From Rhodanobacter sp. C06 (GTDB taxonomy: Bacteria; Pseudomonadota; Gammaproteobacteria; Xanthomonadales; Rhodanobacteraceae), in the NCBI RefSeq assembly GCF_002001105.1, contig NZ_MUNP01000077.1, positions 1 to 64,000 on the forward strand: 64,000 nt of DNA, written 5' to 3'. A program made the position numbers and the translations under genes. Shown one piece after another: positions 1 to 7,150 of the stretch. The stretch's first letter is position 1, and every line of letters begins with the position of its first letter. The notes beneath the pieces are model-generated. The model saw only the letters and a program-made list of their open reading frames with translations. It had not been told where the DNA came from and searched no databases.

Positions 1-24
1 CTCCCCCTTGCAAGCAGGGGGAGC
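1..24. repeat. Class A palindromic repeat (core only)
   Basis: Perfect hairpin CTCCCCCT / AGGGGGAG around the centre TGCAAGC. It is the first of about 17 related palindromes in the window and may be cut by the window edge. Confidence 0.7.
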
Positions 25-52
25 GGGTGGATTCAGCGGACTGATGCCTTGT

Positions 53-90
53 CTCCCTCCCCTGCTTGCAGGGGAGGGCCGGGGTGGGGT
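53..90. repeat. Class A palindromic repeat with right arm
   Basis: Hairpin CTCCCTCCCCTGC / GCAGGGGAGGG followed by the arm CCGGGGTGGGGT. It ends 13 bp beyond the DUF559 stop codon. Confidence 0.75.
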
Positions 91-102
91 CGCTCTGCAC
101 CC

Positions 103-441
103 TCAACCTGACTCCAGGTTCCGTAGCACTTCCTCCAGCACCGCATCGGTACGCAGCAACACATCGTCGTTCCAGAAGCGCAGCACTCGATAGCCAAGCG
201 CCTCGATAGCACGCGTGCGTGCCGCGTCGTAACTCACCGCCTCCTGGTGCTGACCGCCATCGAGTTCAAGTACGAGCCTCGCAGGAATGCAGACGAAATC
301 AACGATGTAACCTGCCAGCGGATATTGACGGCGAAACTTGAATCCGCCGAGTTGCTCGCCACGCAGATGGCGCCACAGGTGTCGTTCGGCGTCGGTGGCT
401 GCATTGCGCAGCTGACGGGCGCGTTCCCATTTCCGTTGCAT
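103..441 (-). CDS. DUF559 domain endonuclease-like protein
   Basis: 112 aa. Start chosen at the ATG at 441, preceded by AAGGA at SD distance; a longer frame to 603 only adds translated repeat DNA. The protein has the DUF559 pattern: an RxLRN...AExxLWxxLR helix, FxRQYPLAGYIVDF, LVLELDGGQH and a final VLRFWNDDVL. DUF559 belongs to the Vsr/PD-(D/E)XK-like nuclease fold; the Asp of YIVDF and the E-x-D of LELDG fit its metal site. It is a clear paralogue of the protein at 58707-59087, and both genes sit alone between inverted class A palindromes. Biological role unknown; a nuclease that helps move or maintain the repeats is my hypothesis. Confidence 0.85.
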   Translation of the reverse strand: MQRKWERARQLRNAATDAERHLWRHLRGEQLGGFKFRRQYPLAGYIVDFVCIPARLVLELDGGQHQEAVSYDAARTRAIEALGYRVLRFWNDDVLLRTDAVLEEVLRNLESG

Positions 442-476
442 GGCCAGTCCTTGCCATTGGCGAGCGGGAAGCTTTA

Positions 477-512
477 CCCCCTCCCGACCTCCCCCTGCAA
501 GCAGGGGGAGGA
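477..512. repeat. Class A palindromic repeat with left arm
   Basis: Arm CCCCTCCCGACC followed by hairpin CTCCCCCTGC / GCAGGGGGAG, in inverted orientation relative to the copy at 53-90. It lies upstream of the DUF559 start. Confidence 0.75.
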
Positions 513-550
513 GAATGATGTGCGGCTCTCCCTCCCATACAAGCGCTAGG

Positions 551-610
551 GAGCGATGTGCTGCCCATGCAAGCAAAGGGGAGTGATGTGCCGCCCCATG
601 CAAGCATTGG
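551..610. repeat. Two-copy 30-bp tandem repeat
   Basis: Units 551-580 and 581-610 share GAG(C/T)GATGTGC(T/C)G, CCCATGCAAGCA and a G-rich end. They lie in the non-coding gap between the DUF559 cassette and the S9 peptidase 3' end. A third weak GTGATGT follows. Confidence 0.55.
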
Positions 611-673
611 CAATGTGATGTATTGGGCCCCCGGTAAGCAGGAGGAGAAAACCAACATATCGTGCCGCGTGAA

Positions 674-711
674 CTCCCTCCCCTGCTTGCAGGGGAGGGT
701 TGGGGTGGGGT
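674..711. repeat. Class A palindromic repeat with right arm
   Basis: Hairpin CTCCCTCCCCTGC / GCAGGGGAGGG plus arm TTGGGGTGGGGT. It ends 8 bp past the stop of the minus-strand S9 peptidase, so it may act as a 3' hairpin on that transcript. Confidence 0.75.
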
Positions 712-718
712 GCTTCGG

Positions 719-2875
719 CTACTGCTTCGCCGCAGCCTCCGGTGCCGTCCACTGCTTCAGCCACGCGTTCACCGTGTCGTGCCACAGCACGCTGTTGTGC
801 GGCTTCAACACGAAGTGGCTTTCATCCGGAAAGGTGAGGAACTCGCTGGGGATGCCGCGCCGCTGCAGCGCGGTGAACGCGCCCAGGCCCTGGCTGAGCG
901 GGATGCGGAAGTCGTGGCCGGAGTGCACCACCAGCATCGGCACGCGCCAGTCCTTGACGTGGGCTAGCGGGTTGAACTTCTCGTAGTTCGCGGGGACCTC
1001 GAACTGCGGGCCGCCGTTCTCGTGCTCCTCGAACCACAGCTCGTCGGTGGCGTAATACATCATGCGCATGTCGAACACGCCGTCGTGGTCGACGAAGCAC
1101 TTCCACGGCTGGCTCCACACGCCGGCGATCCAGTAAGTCATGTAGCCGCCGTAGCTCGCGCCCAGCGCGCAGGCGCGGTTGCCGTCGAGGAAGGAGTACT
1201 TGGCCAGCGCGGCCTGCCAGCCGAGCTTCAGATCCTGCAGCGGCTTGCCGCCCCAGTCGCCCGAGATCGAGTCGGTGAACGCCTGGCCGTAACCGGTGGA
1301 GCCGTGGAAGTTGATCGTGACCACGGCGAAGCCCTGCCCCGCATAGGTCTGCGGATTCCAGCGGTAGCTCCAGCTGTTGGTCATGGCGCCCTGCGGACCG
1401 CCGTGGATGATGAAGGCCACCGGGTACTTCTTGCCGGGTTCATAGCCCGCCGGCTTCATCACGTAGCCCTGCACCGGCTCGTTGTTCCAGCCCTTGAACG
1501 TGAAGAACTCGAAATCGCCCTCGTGCGCGTTCCTGAGCAGGTCGGCGTTGTAGTGCGTGACCTGCCTGAGATCCTTGCCGTCGGCATCCACGGTGTACAG
1601 ATCGGTGGGACGCTTGAGGTCGTTGCGGGCCAGCAGCAGGCGCGAACCGGCCAGCGAATAGCCGTCCACCTCGCCATCGCCCACCAGCTGGCGCACCTTG
1701 CCGCTGGCCGTGTCCACCGCGAACAGCGGGTGCCGGCCCTCGTCGTCGGCAGTCACGTAGAGCGTCTTGCCGTCGGCGGAAATGCCCATGCCGCCCGGCG
1801 AGCGATCCCAGTGCGGATCGATCTCGCGCTTCGCACCGGTCGCCAGGTCCAGCGCCATGATGGCGAAGCGGTCGGATTCGAACGCCGGTGTCTTCTGCGC
1901 GAGGTAGTAGAGCGTCCTGCCGTCCGGCGAGGGCACGGGCCAGCCATCCCAGGCCTTGTTTTCAGCCGTGAGGTTCACCGGGGCGGACGAACCGTCGGCC
2001 GGCACCTTGTAGATGTCGAAGTTGGTGGACCACGGCTCGCTGTGGCCGGCGATGCGCACGTCGAAATACACCGTCCTGCCGTCGGGCGAATAGGCGAACT
2101 CGCTGTCGTCGCCGAATGGCTTGCTGGGCACGTCGCCGTCGATGCCGCGCGTGAGCAGCGTCGGCTCCGCCGGCAGCTGGCCGTGCGCATCGAAGCGGCC
2201 GAGGTAAAGCTGGTTGCGCGTGCCGTCGGACCAGGTATCCCAGTGCCGCACGAACAGCTTCTTGTACAGCGTGCCGGTGGCCTTGTCCGCCGCGCGCTGG
2301 TCCAGCTTCGCCTTGGTGCAGGCCAGCGGGCCTGCGCAGTCGGTGAACACCGCGTAGGAAAGCAACACGCTCTTGCCGTCCGGTGCCAGCTTGTAGTCCT
2401 GGATGTCCAGCGGACCGTGGCTCACCTGCACCGGCGCGATGCTCATCGGCGCATGGTGCGCCCCGCCCAGCAGGTCGCCCACGCCGCGCCGCCACAACTG
2501 GGTCACGCCCTGCACCGGCGCGAGGAAGTACAGGCTGCGCCCGTCCGGCGACCAGCGCGGCGAGGAAGCCACCATGTTCACCAGCTTCACCGGCTTCGCA
2601 CCGTCCTGCGCCAGGTCCAGCACGTAGATCGCGTTGACGCCCTTGTTCGCCGCGTAGTCCGTGCTGCGCACACCGAACGCCGCGTAGCGCCCGTCCGCCG
2701 ACAGCTGCGGATCGCTCACCCGCTGCATCATCACCAGGTCGCGCACGTTGAACGGGTGCGGCGCGTGGTCCACGGTGATCGTGGTATCGATCGGCGCCAC
2801 CGTGTCGGTGTCCGCCGCCAGCGCGGGCGAGGCCACCAGTGCCAGCAGCAGCAGCGCCGTCAGGGCTTGCTTCAT
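719..2875 (-). CDS. Secreted S9 family prolyl oligopeptidase / dipeptidyl aminopeptidase
   Basis: 718 aa. The ATG at 2875 begins a clear Sec signal peptide (MKQALTALLLLALVASPALA, cleavage after ALA); an upstream in-frame extension to 2986 is unsupported. Residues about 40-440 carry WD40-like/PD40 blades (repeated SPDGR, SADGK, APDGK). The C-terminal third is an alpha/beta hydrolase with nucleophile GASYGGYM (Ser about 574), Asp in HSGHDFRIP (about 655) and His in FPDESHFVL (about 687). Family S9 enzymes remove dipeptides or cleave oligopeptides in the periplasm; this subfamily is common and multi-copy in Xanthomonadales. It is transcribed alone. Exact specificity cannot be read from sequence. 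Confidence 0.93.
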   Translation of the reverse strand: MKQALTALLLLALVASPALAADTDTVAPIDTTITVDHAPHPFNVRDLVMMQRVSDPQLSADGRYAAFGVRSTDYAANKGVNAIYVLDLAQDGAKPVKLVNMVASSPRWSPDGRSLYFLAPVQGVTQLWRRGVGDLLGGAHHAPMSIAPVQVSHGPLDIQDYKLAPDGKSVLLSYAVFTDCAGPLACTKAKLDQRAADKATGTLYKKLFVRHWDTWSDGTRNQLYLGRFDAHGQLPAEPTLLTRGIDGDVPSKPFGDDSEFAYSPDGRTVYFDVRIAGHSEPWSTNFDIYKVPADGSSAPVNLTAENKAWDGWPVPSPDGRTLYYLAQKTPAFESDRFAIMALDLATGAKREIDPHWDRSPGGMGISADGKTLYVTADDEGRHPLFAVDTASGKVRQLVGDGEVDGYSLAGSRLLLARNDLKRPTDLYTVDADGKDLRQVTHYNADLLRNAHEGDFEFFTFKGWNNEPVQGYVMKPAGYEPGKKYPVAFIIHGGPQGAMTNSWSYRWNPQTYAGQGFAVVTINFHGSTGYGQAFTDSISGDWGGKPLQDLKLGWQAALAKYSFLDGNRACALGASYGGYMTYWIAGVWSQPWKCFVDHDGVFDMRMMYYATDELWFEEHENGGPQFEVPANYEKFNPLAHVKDWRVPMLVVHSGHDFRIPLSQGLGAFTALQRRGIPSEFLTFPDESHFVLKPHNSVLWHDTVNAWLKQWTAPEAAAKQ

Positions 2876-3003
2876 GGTCGTTCCCCTAGGTGATGTCAAA
2901 GAGGCAAGGTAAGCGGCAAGCCGGCACCACGCAAGCGACCCGGCTCGACACGCCGAAAACCCACTAGACTGGCGGCGCAGCGCCAATGGCGGATGGGTTT
3001 CTC

Positions 3004-3387
3004 ATGTCCACACTCCAAGTACAGCGCGTACTTACGACGCACCCGGAGATCGGGCTGGCCTATGTGTTCGGCTCGGTCGCCCAAGAGCGCGCCCGCCCGG
3101 AGAGCGACGTGGATGTGGCTGTGCAGGCGGCCAAGCCGCTCGACACCGCTCTGCGCATGCAACTGATCGAGGAGCTTGCCCTCGCCACCGGCCGGCCGGT
3201 GGATTTGATCGACCTGCATGCGGTCGGCGAGCCCCTGTTGGGCCAGATCCTCAAGCACGGCAAACGCATCATCGGCAGTACCGCTGCACACGCGAACCTG
3301 ATGTCCCGTCATGTCTATGCCATGGAAGACTTCGTGCCCTATGTGACGCGCATGCTGGAGGAACGGAGGCGCGCATGGACGCACTGA
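3004..3387 (+). CDS. mntA: MntA-type minimal nucleotidyltransferase antitoxin
   Basis: 127 aa. Has the MNT signature G23-S24, then D35-x-D37 (GSVAQERARPESDVDVAV), the metal- and ATP-binding motif of DNA polymerase beta-like minimal nucleotidyltransferases. The start at 3004 gives a normal N-terminus; an upstream in-frame ATG at 2986 is the alternative. It overlaps hepT by 13 bp, so the pair is a translationally coupled HEPN/MNT module. In characterised systems MntA neutralises HepT by adding AMP groups to a tyrosine next to the RNase motif. The stand-alone pair lies between the S9 peptidase and the pilus locus, consistent with a mobile accessory module. Confidence 0.85.
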   Translation: MSTLQVQRVLTTHPEIGLAYVFGSVAQERARPESDVDVAVQAAKPLDTALRMQLIEELALATGRPVDLIDLHAVGEPLLGQILKHGKRIIGSTAAHANLMSRHVYAMEDFVPYVTRMLEERRRAWTH

Positions 3388-3767
3388 TCGTCGGCCGCAA
3401 GCTCGACTCGCTGCAGCGCTTCCTCCTACGCGTCCGCGACAAATGCCCTGCCACCGCAGACGCACTTGCAGCCAGTCCCGATCTGCAGGACATCGTGGTA
3501 CTCAACCTCAGTCGCGCCGTCCAACTCTGCGTCGACCTGGCCTTGCACGTATTGGCCGACTCGGGCCTGCCACCACCCGACACCATGGGCCAAGCATTCG
3601 AGCAACTGACCTCGACGCACAAGCTGGATGCCACGCTTGCATCGCAGTTGCGCAAGGCTGTCGGCTTCCGCAACCTCGCCGTACACAGTTACAGCGCCAT
3701 CGACTGGGCCATCGTCCACGCTATCGCCACCCGCCACCTGGACGATTTCACCCGCTTCGCCGATTGA
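3375..3767 (+). CDS. hepT: HepT-like HEPN ribonuclease toxin
   Basis: 130 aa, helical, DUF86/HepT family. The HEPN catalytic motif R-x4-H-x-Y is intact: R99, H104 and Y106 in FRNLAVHSY. Start ATG at 3375 is preceded by GGAGG at good spacing and overlaps mntA. HepT toxins cut RNA (tRNA in some systems); the tyrosine of the motif is the residue AMPylated by MntA. Intact catalytic residues in both partners suggest a functional type VII toxin-antitoxin pair. Confidence 0.87.
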   Translation: MDALIVGRKLDSLQRFLLRVRDKCPATADALAASPDLQDIVVLNLSRAVQLCVDLALHVLADSGLPPPDTMGQAFEQLTSTHKLDATLASQLRKAVGFRNLAVHSYSAIDWAIVHAIATRHLDDFTRFAD

Positions 3768-4177
3768 GTCAGGACGCAAAGCTGACGGGATTCGCCACCC
3801 GTGATGCCGCATGCCCCCGCCAGGCAAAAGTGACCATTGCGGATCAGCCATCCATTGCCTTGGCACCAAGCAGCACACGCTGGACGAATGCGGCGCAAGC
3901 AAGGGCTGCCGGACATCAATAGTGGCAACGTATTCCCGCTTGCGGGCACATCTGCCCAAGCTCTTGGCACTCCATGCCGGGCACCCCACGCCACCTCGAT
4001 CGGCCGCAAGCTGACAAATTGCGTCACAAGCTGCCCAAAATGATCAGGCCTCACGAAGCAACCGAAGTGCCGGCAAGCGCACAAAACCAGGCGCCCCCAC
4101 TACCGGTGGCACCCTTTCGTGATCGCATGCACAACACACAAGCGCCGCGACATGAGGCAATATGCCAGCGGTGGTCG
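3768..4177. other. Non-coding interval upstream of pilA
   Basis: About 410 bp with no frame showing protein-like composition or family motifs. Short open frames here overlap one another on both strands and have no convincing ribosome binding site. It probably contains upstream activator (PilR-type) sites for the pilA promoter, but I cannot point to one with confidence. Confidence 0.5.
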
Positions 4178-4193
4178 TGGCATGTTAGATGCT
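4178..4193 (+). promoter_or_regulatory. Sigma-54 promoter of pilA
   Basis: TGGCATGTTAGATGCT: GG at 4179-4180 and GC at 4191-4192 have exactly the -24/-12 spacing of the consensus TGGCAC-N5-TTGC. It lies about 120 bp upstream of the pilA ATG. pilA is classically sigma-54/PilR dependent, so position and identity agree. Expected transcript start is around 4204. Confidence 0.75.
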
Positions 4194-4315
4194 TCGATAC
4201 CGCCAGCTTCCTGGTCGTTCCTGACCAAGTCGTGTTGGGGTTCGATCCCGCCTAGGGGGTATCGGGGCCGGAACCCAGGGGGCACACCGCTAGCTAGCCA
4301 ACAGAAGGAACCACC

Positions 4316-4771
4316 ATGAAGACCATGCAGAAAGGCTTCACCCTGATCGAACTGATGATCGTGGTCGCGATCATCGCGATCCTCGCAGCCATCGCCGTGC
4401 CGGCCTACCAGAACTACATCATCCGCTCCAAGGTGACCGAGGCGCTTTCCGCCGTCGACATGGCACGCACCGCCGTGGCAGAAACGGTCCAGTCGACCGG
4501 TACGGTCCCCAGCAAAAACGCTTCGGCCGGCCTGCCGGCCACACAAGCGAGCGTCGCCTCGCAATATGTTTCCGATCTGGAAGTCGGTACGAACGGTGTC
4601 ATCACCGCCACGGTCACCGGCACGAACAGCGACGCAGATACCAAGACCGTCGTCTTCACGCCGTATGCCAACGGCGCTGCCATTACCGCCACCACCCAGG
4701 TCACCGGTCCGATCACCTGGAAGTGCACTGGCACCGTGCCGACCAAGTACCTCCCGGCCAGCTGCCGCTGA
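4316..4771 (+). CDS. pilA: Type IV major pilin PilA
   Basis: 151 aa prepilin. Short positively charged leader MKTMQKG, then the cleavage site G7/F8 and the hydrophobic N-terminal helix [20 protein letters not shown], with Glu at mature position 5. A C-terminal disulfide loop lies between Cys137 and Cys150 ([14 protein letters not shown]). The ATG at 4316 is preceded by AGAAGGA. The protein is cut and N-methylated by PilD (22354-23211), polymerised by PilB and assembled on PilC. It is transcribed alone from the sigma-54 promoter and closed by a strong terminator. The Ser/Thr-rich globular part offers possible sites for the glycosyltransferases encoded next door; that link is inferred from position. 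Confidence 0.96.
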   Translation: MKTMQKGFTLIELMIVVAIIAILAAIAVPAYQNYIIRSKVTEALSAVDMARTAVAETVQSTGTVPSKNASAGLPATQASVASQYVSDLEVGTNGVITATVTGTNSDADTKTVVFTPYANGAAITATTQVTGPITWKCTGTVPTKYLPASCR

Positions 4772-4794
4772 TCGTTGTTTCCCGTGTCACTCTC

Positions 4795-4823
4795 GAAGGG
4801 CCGCCTTGTGCGGCCCTTCTTTT
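4795..4823 (+). terminator. Rho-independent terminator of pilA
   Basis: A perfect 10-bp stem GAAGGGCCGC / GCGGCCCTTC with loop CTTGT, followed directly by TTTT. It begins 24 bp after the pilA stop. Confidence 0.92.
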
Positions 4824-4930
4824 GTGGGCCGCAGGGTCATCATGGTCGCTGATACCCGAACCACGGGTTGGTCGAACCCATGGTTTAGTTAACATGCCTC
4901 ATCCCCTATTTTTGGATTGACCCATTGCAC

Positions 4931-6979
4931 ATGAATGAACGTGCCCGCCCATGGTTGCCTTGGCTGTTGCTGGCACTCGCTGCGGCGGCGACAGCCGCCG
5001 TGTACTGGCCGGGCATCGCCGGCGGCTGGGTGTTCGACGACTACCCGAACATCGTGGACAACGCGGCCATCCACATCTCGCAAGGGCACTCGACGCTGGC
5101 GGCCTGGGTAAACTCGGCGCTGTCGTCCCCGTCCAGCTTCCTGCGCCGGCCACTGGCCTCGCTCACGTTCTCGCTCAACTGGATGATGGGCAACGGCAGC
5201 CCCTGGCCGTTCAAGGTCACCAACGTCGTCATTCACCTGATCAACGGCGTGCTGCTGTTTTGCATGCTGCGGGCACTGCTGCAATTGGCAGGTTGGCGGC
5301 AAAGCCGGTTTTCGCAAGCCTCTCCCTCCCTGCCCGACGGAGAGCTGGGCCACACCGCTTTCGACCCTGCCGCCGCAACGCGCCTCGCGCTGATCGTGAG
5401 CACGGCGTGGATGGTTCTGCCGATCAACCTGATGGCCGTGCTGTACGTGGTGCAACGCATGGAAAGCCTGTGTCAGGTATTCGTGTTGGCCGGCTTGTGG
5501 GCTTACCTGCACGGACGTTGGATGATGCTGACGGCGCGCGACAAGCGCCGCGACCACCGTGGATTTGCGCTGGTCGTCGGCGGCATCGTGTTGGGCACGT
5601 CGCTGGGACTGATGTCGAAAGAAACCGCCGTCTTGCTACCGGTGCTCGCGTTCCTGGCCGAATGGGTCATATTGCGGTTTGCACGCGCCACCCCGGCGGG
5701 CCACCCATTGCCCGGAGCATCCGAAAAGCAGACGCGGGACGCACGCCTCTGGTGGACCTTCGTCGTCACCCTGTTCGTTCCGGCCGTGCTGGGTACGGCG
5801 TGGCTGCTGCGTGTCGCCTTGCACCCCGGCTCCTGGGTTGGCCGCGATTTCACGCTTGCACAGCGTCTTCTGACCGAAGCGCGCGTGCTGGTGGATTACC
5901 TGCACTGGACACTTCTGCCCAATCCGACGGTATTGAGCCTCTACCACGACGAGATCGTGATATCGACCGGGCTGCTGACGCCGTGGACCACCTTGGCTGC
6001 GATCGTCTCGTTGGCCGCGTTGGGCGTACTTGCGGTTTGGCTACGCAATCGCCAACCACTGATTTCACTCGGCATCGGCTGGTTTTTCGCCGCGCAGCTG
6101 CTGACCGCGACCATCGTCCCGCTGGAACTGGTCTACGAGCAGCGCATGTACTTCGCGTCGATCGGCGTGTTGCTGGCAGCCGGCACGTGGTTGCTTGGCC
6201 TGCGCTGGAGGATCGCATTGCCGATACTGCGCGGGTTTCTGGTCGCCATTGGGTTGCTTTGGTTCGCCTTGGTCACTCACCTGAGAGCGCAGGACTGGTC
6301 CAATCCGCTGCGCTTGGCCGTTGCAGAAGCCACCAACCACCCGGATTCGGAACGTGCGGTATACGAGGCCGGCCGCCAATTCCTGATCGCGTCGAACTAT
6401 CAGCCCGGCAAGGCATTGGACGCGTCCTGGAAATACTTCCTGCAGGCAGCTGCGATTCCGGGGGCGTCCGTGTCGCCCGATCAGGCGCTGATCATGCTCG
6501 TCGATCACGGCCAGCAAGGCGACGATGGTGCTTTATGGGACTCGATGGCGCGCAAACTACTCAACCAGCCAACGGGACAGGGGGACATCAACGCGCTGGT
6601 TACGCTGACCGCCTGTTACGGCAAAGGCATCTGCAAATTCGATGCCGCGCAGTTGCAGCGCGCCTATCTGGCAGCGCTCTCTCGGCCACACCCCATCGCG
6701 CGGCTCAACGGCGCCTATGCGGACTTCCAACGCGACATCCTGCACGACGACATGCTGGCGGCAAAATACCTCAATCTGGCAGTCATCGGCGCACCGAGCG
6801 AACCCGCCTACCGCATCGATCTGGCAGCACTCTACGCGCGCGCCGGACAGGCAGCCAAAGCACAGGAACAGATCGACGCACTGAGGCACTTGAACTACGC
6901 AGGGCGCCTCGACAAGCAGATCTCGGAGCTTGAGCTGCTCGTCAGACGCAACATTTCCGCCACGACACTGCACCAGTGA
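4931..6979 (+). CDS. GT-C type polytopic membrane glycosyltransferase, paralogue 1 (candidate pilin glycosyltransferase)
   Basis: 682 aa. ATG at 4931 chosen over an in-frame TTG at 4925. The N-terminal ~450 residues form about ten membrane segments; the first periplasmic loop starts with VFDDYPNI (D36, D37), the acidic-pair position typical of GT-C enzymes using polyprenyl-phosphate sugars. The C-terminal ~220 residues are soluble and helical, TPR-like (for example APSEPAYRIDLAALYARAG). It lies immediately downstream of pilA and is followed by a paralogue. GT-C proteins encoded next to pilin genes (for example TfpW in Pseudomonas aeruginosa) glycosylate pilin; this gene is a candidate for that role, but homology to TfpW itself was not tested and the sugar is unknown. 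Confidence 0.7.
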   Translation: MNERARPWLPWLLLALAAAATAAVYWPGIAGGWVFDDYPNIVDNAAIHISQGHSTLAAWVNSALSSPSSFLRRPLASLTFSLNWMMGNGSPWPFKVTNVVIHLINGVLLFCMLRALLQLAGWRQSRFSQASPSLPDGELGHTAFDPAAATRLALIVSTAWMVLPINLMAVLYVVQRMESLCQVFVLAGLWAYLHGRWMMLTARDKRRDHRGFALVVGGIVLGTSLGLMSKETAVLLPVLAFLAEWVILRFARATPAGHPLPGASEKQTRDARLWWTFVVTLFVPAVLGTAWLLRVALHPGSWVGRDFTLAQRLLTEARVLVDYLHWTLLPNPTVLSLYHDEIVISTGLLTPWTTLAAIVSLAALGVLAVWLRNRQPLISLGIGWFFAAQLLTATIVPLELVYEQRMYFASIGVLLAAGTWLLGLRWRIALPILRGFLVAIGLLWFALVTHLRAQDWSNPLRLAVAEATNHPDSERAVYEAGRQFLIASNYQPGKALDASWKYFLQAAAIPGASVSPDQALIMLVDHGQQGDDGALWDSMARKLLNQPTGQGDINALVTLTACYGKGICKFDAAQLQRAYLAALSRPHPIARLNGAYADFQRDILHDDMLAAKYLNLAVIGAPSEPAYRIDLAALYARAGQAAKAQEQIDALRHLNYAGRLDKQISELELLVRRNISATTLHQ

Positions 6980-7150
6980 TTCGCCTCCCCTTGCAGAAAC
7001 TTCTGACCGTCTGCAGAGCCGGTACTGACCAAGGGCCCCATACCCGGCTTCCCGACCCCACGCCGATACGACTGGTCATTGACCGCGGGAATCGGCAGAG
7101 CGCGCGGCCACACGCCAGGATGCCGGCCACCATGCTCCCGTTGTGACGAC

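Larger units (their letters stand above)
53..510. mobile_element. DUF559 cassette 1 bounded by inverted palindromes (candidate mobile element)
   Basis: A 458-bp unit. The left end is a palindrome (53-78) with arm CCGGGGTGGGGT (79-90) pointing inward. The right end is arm ACCCCCTCCCGACC (about 476-489) plus a palindrome (489-510), the reverse orientation. Between them lies only the DUF559 gene (103-441). The same architecture and size recur at 58717-59150. The element reading is inference; the inverted arrangement is seen directly. Confidence 0.5.

Noticed and set aside
551-610. CRISPR-like repeat
   Set aside because: Only two adjacent units with no spacer and no cas genes.
1022-2893. Long plus-strand open frame (623 codons) opposite the S9 peptidase
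   Set aside because: Composition is His/Arg/Val-rich with no family motifs; it is an antisense shadow caused by high GC3. The S9 frame has catalytic motifs and a signal peptide.
4225-4275. tRNA-like 3' end (GGTTCGATCCCG) upstream of pilA
   Set aside because: The T-stem does not pair over five bases, and no acceptor, D or anticodon stem can be built from the surrounding sequence.
4925-4930. TTG start for GT-C paralogue 1
   Set aside because: An ATG two codons downstream aligns with the paralogue start and is more likely.
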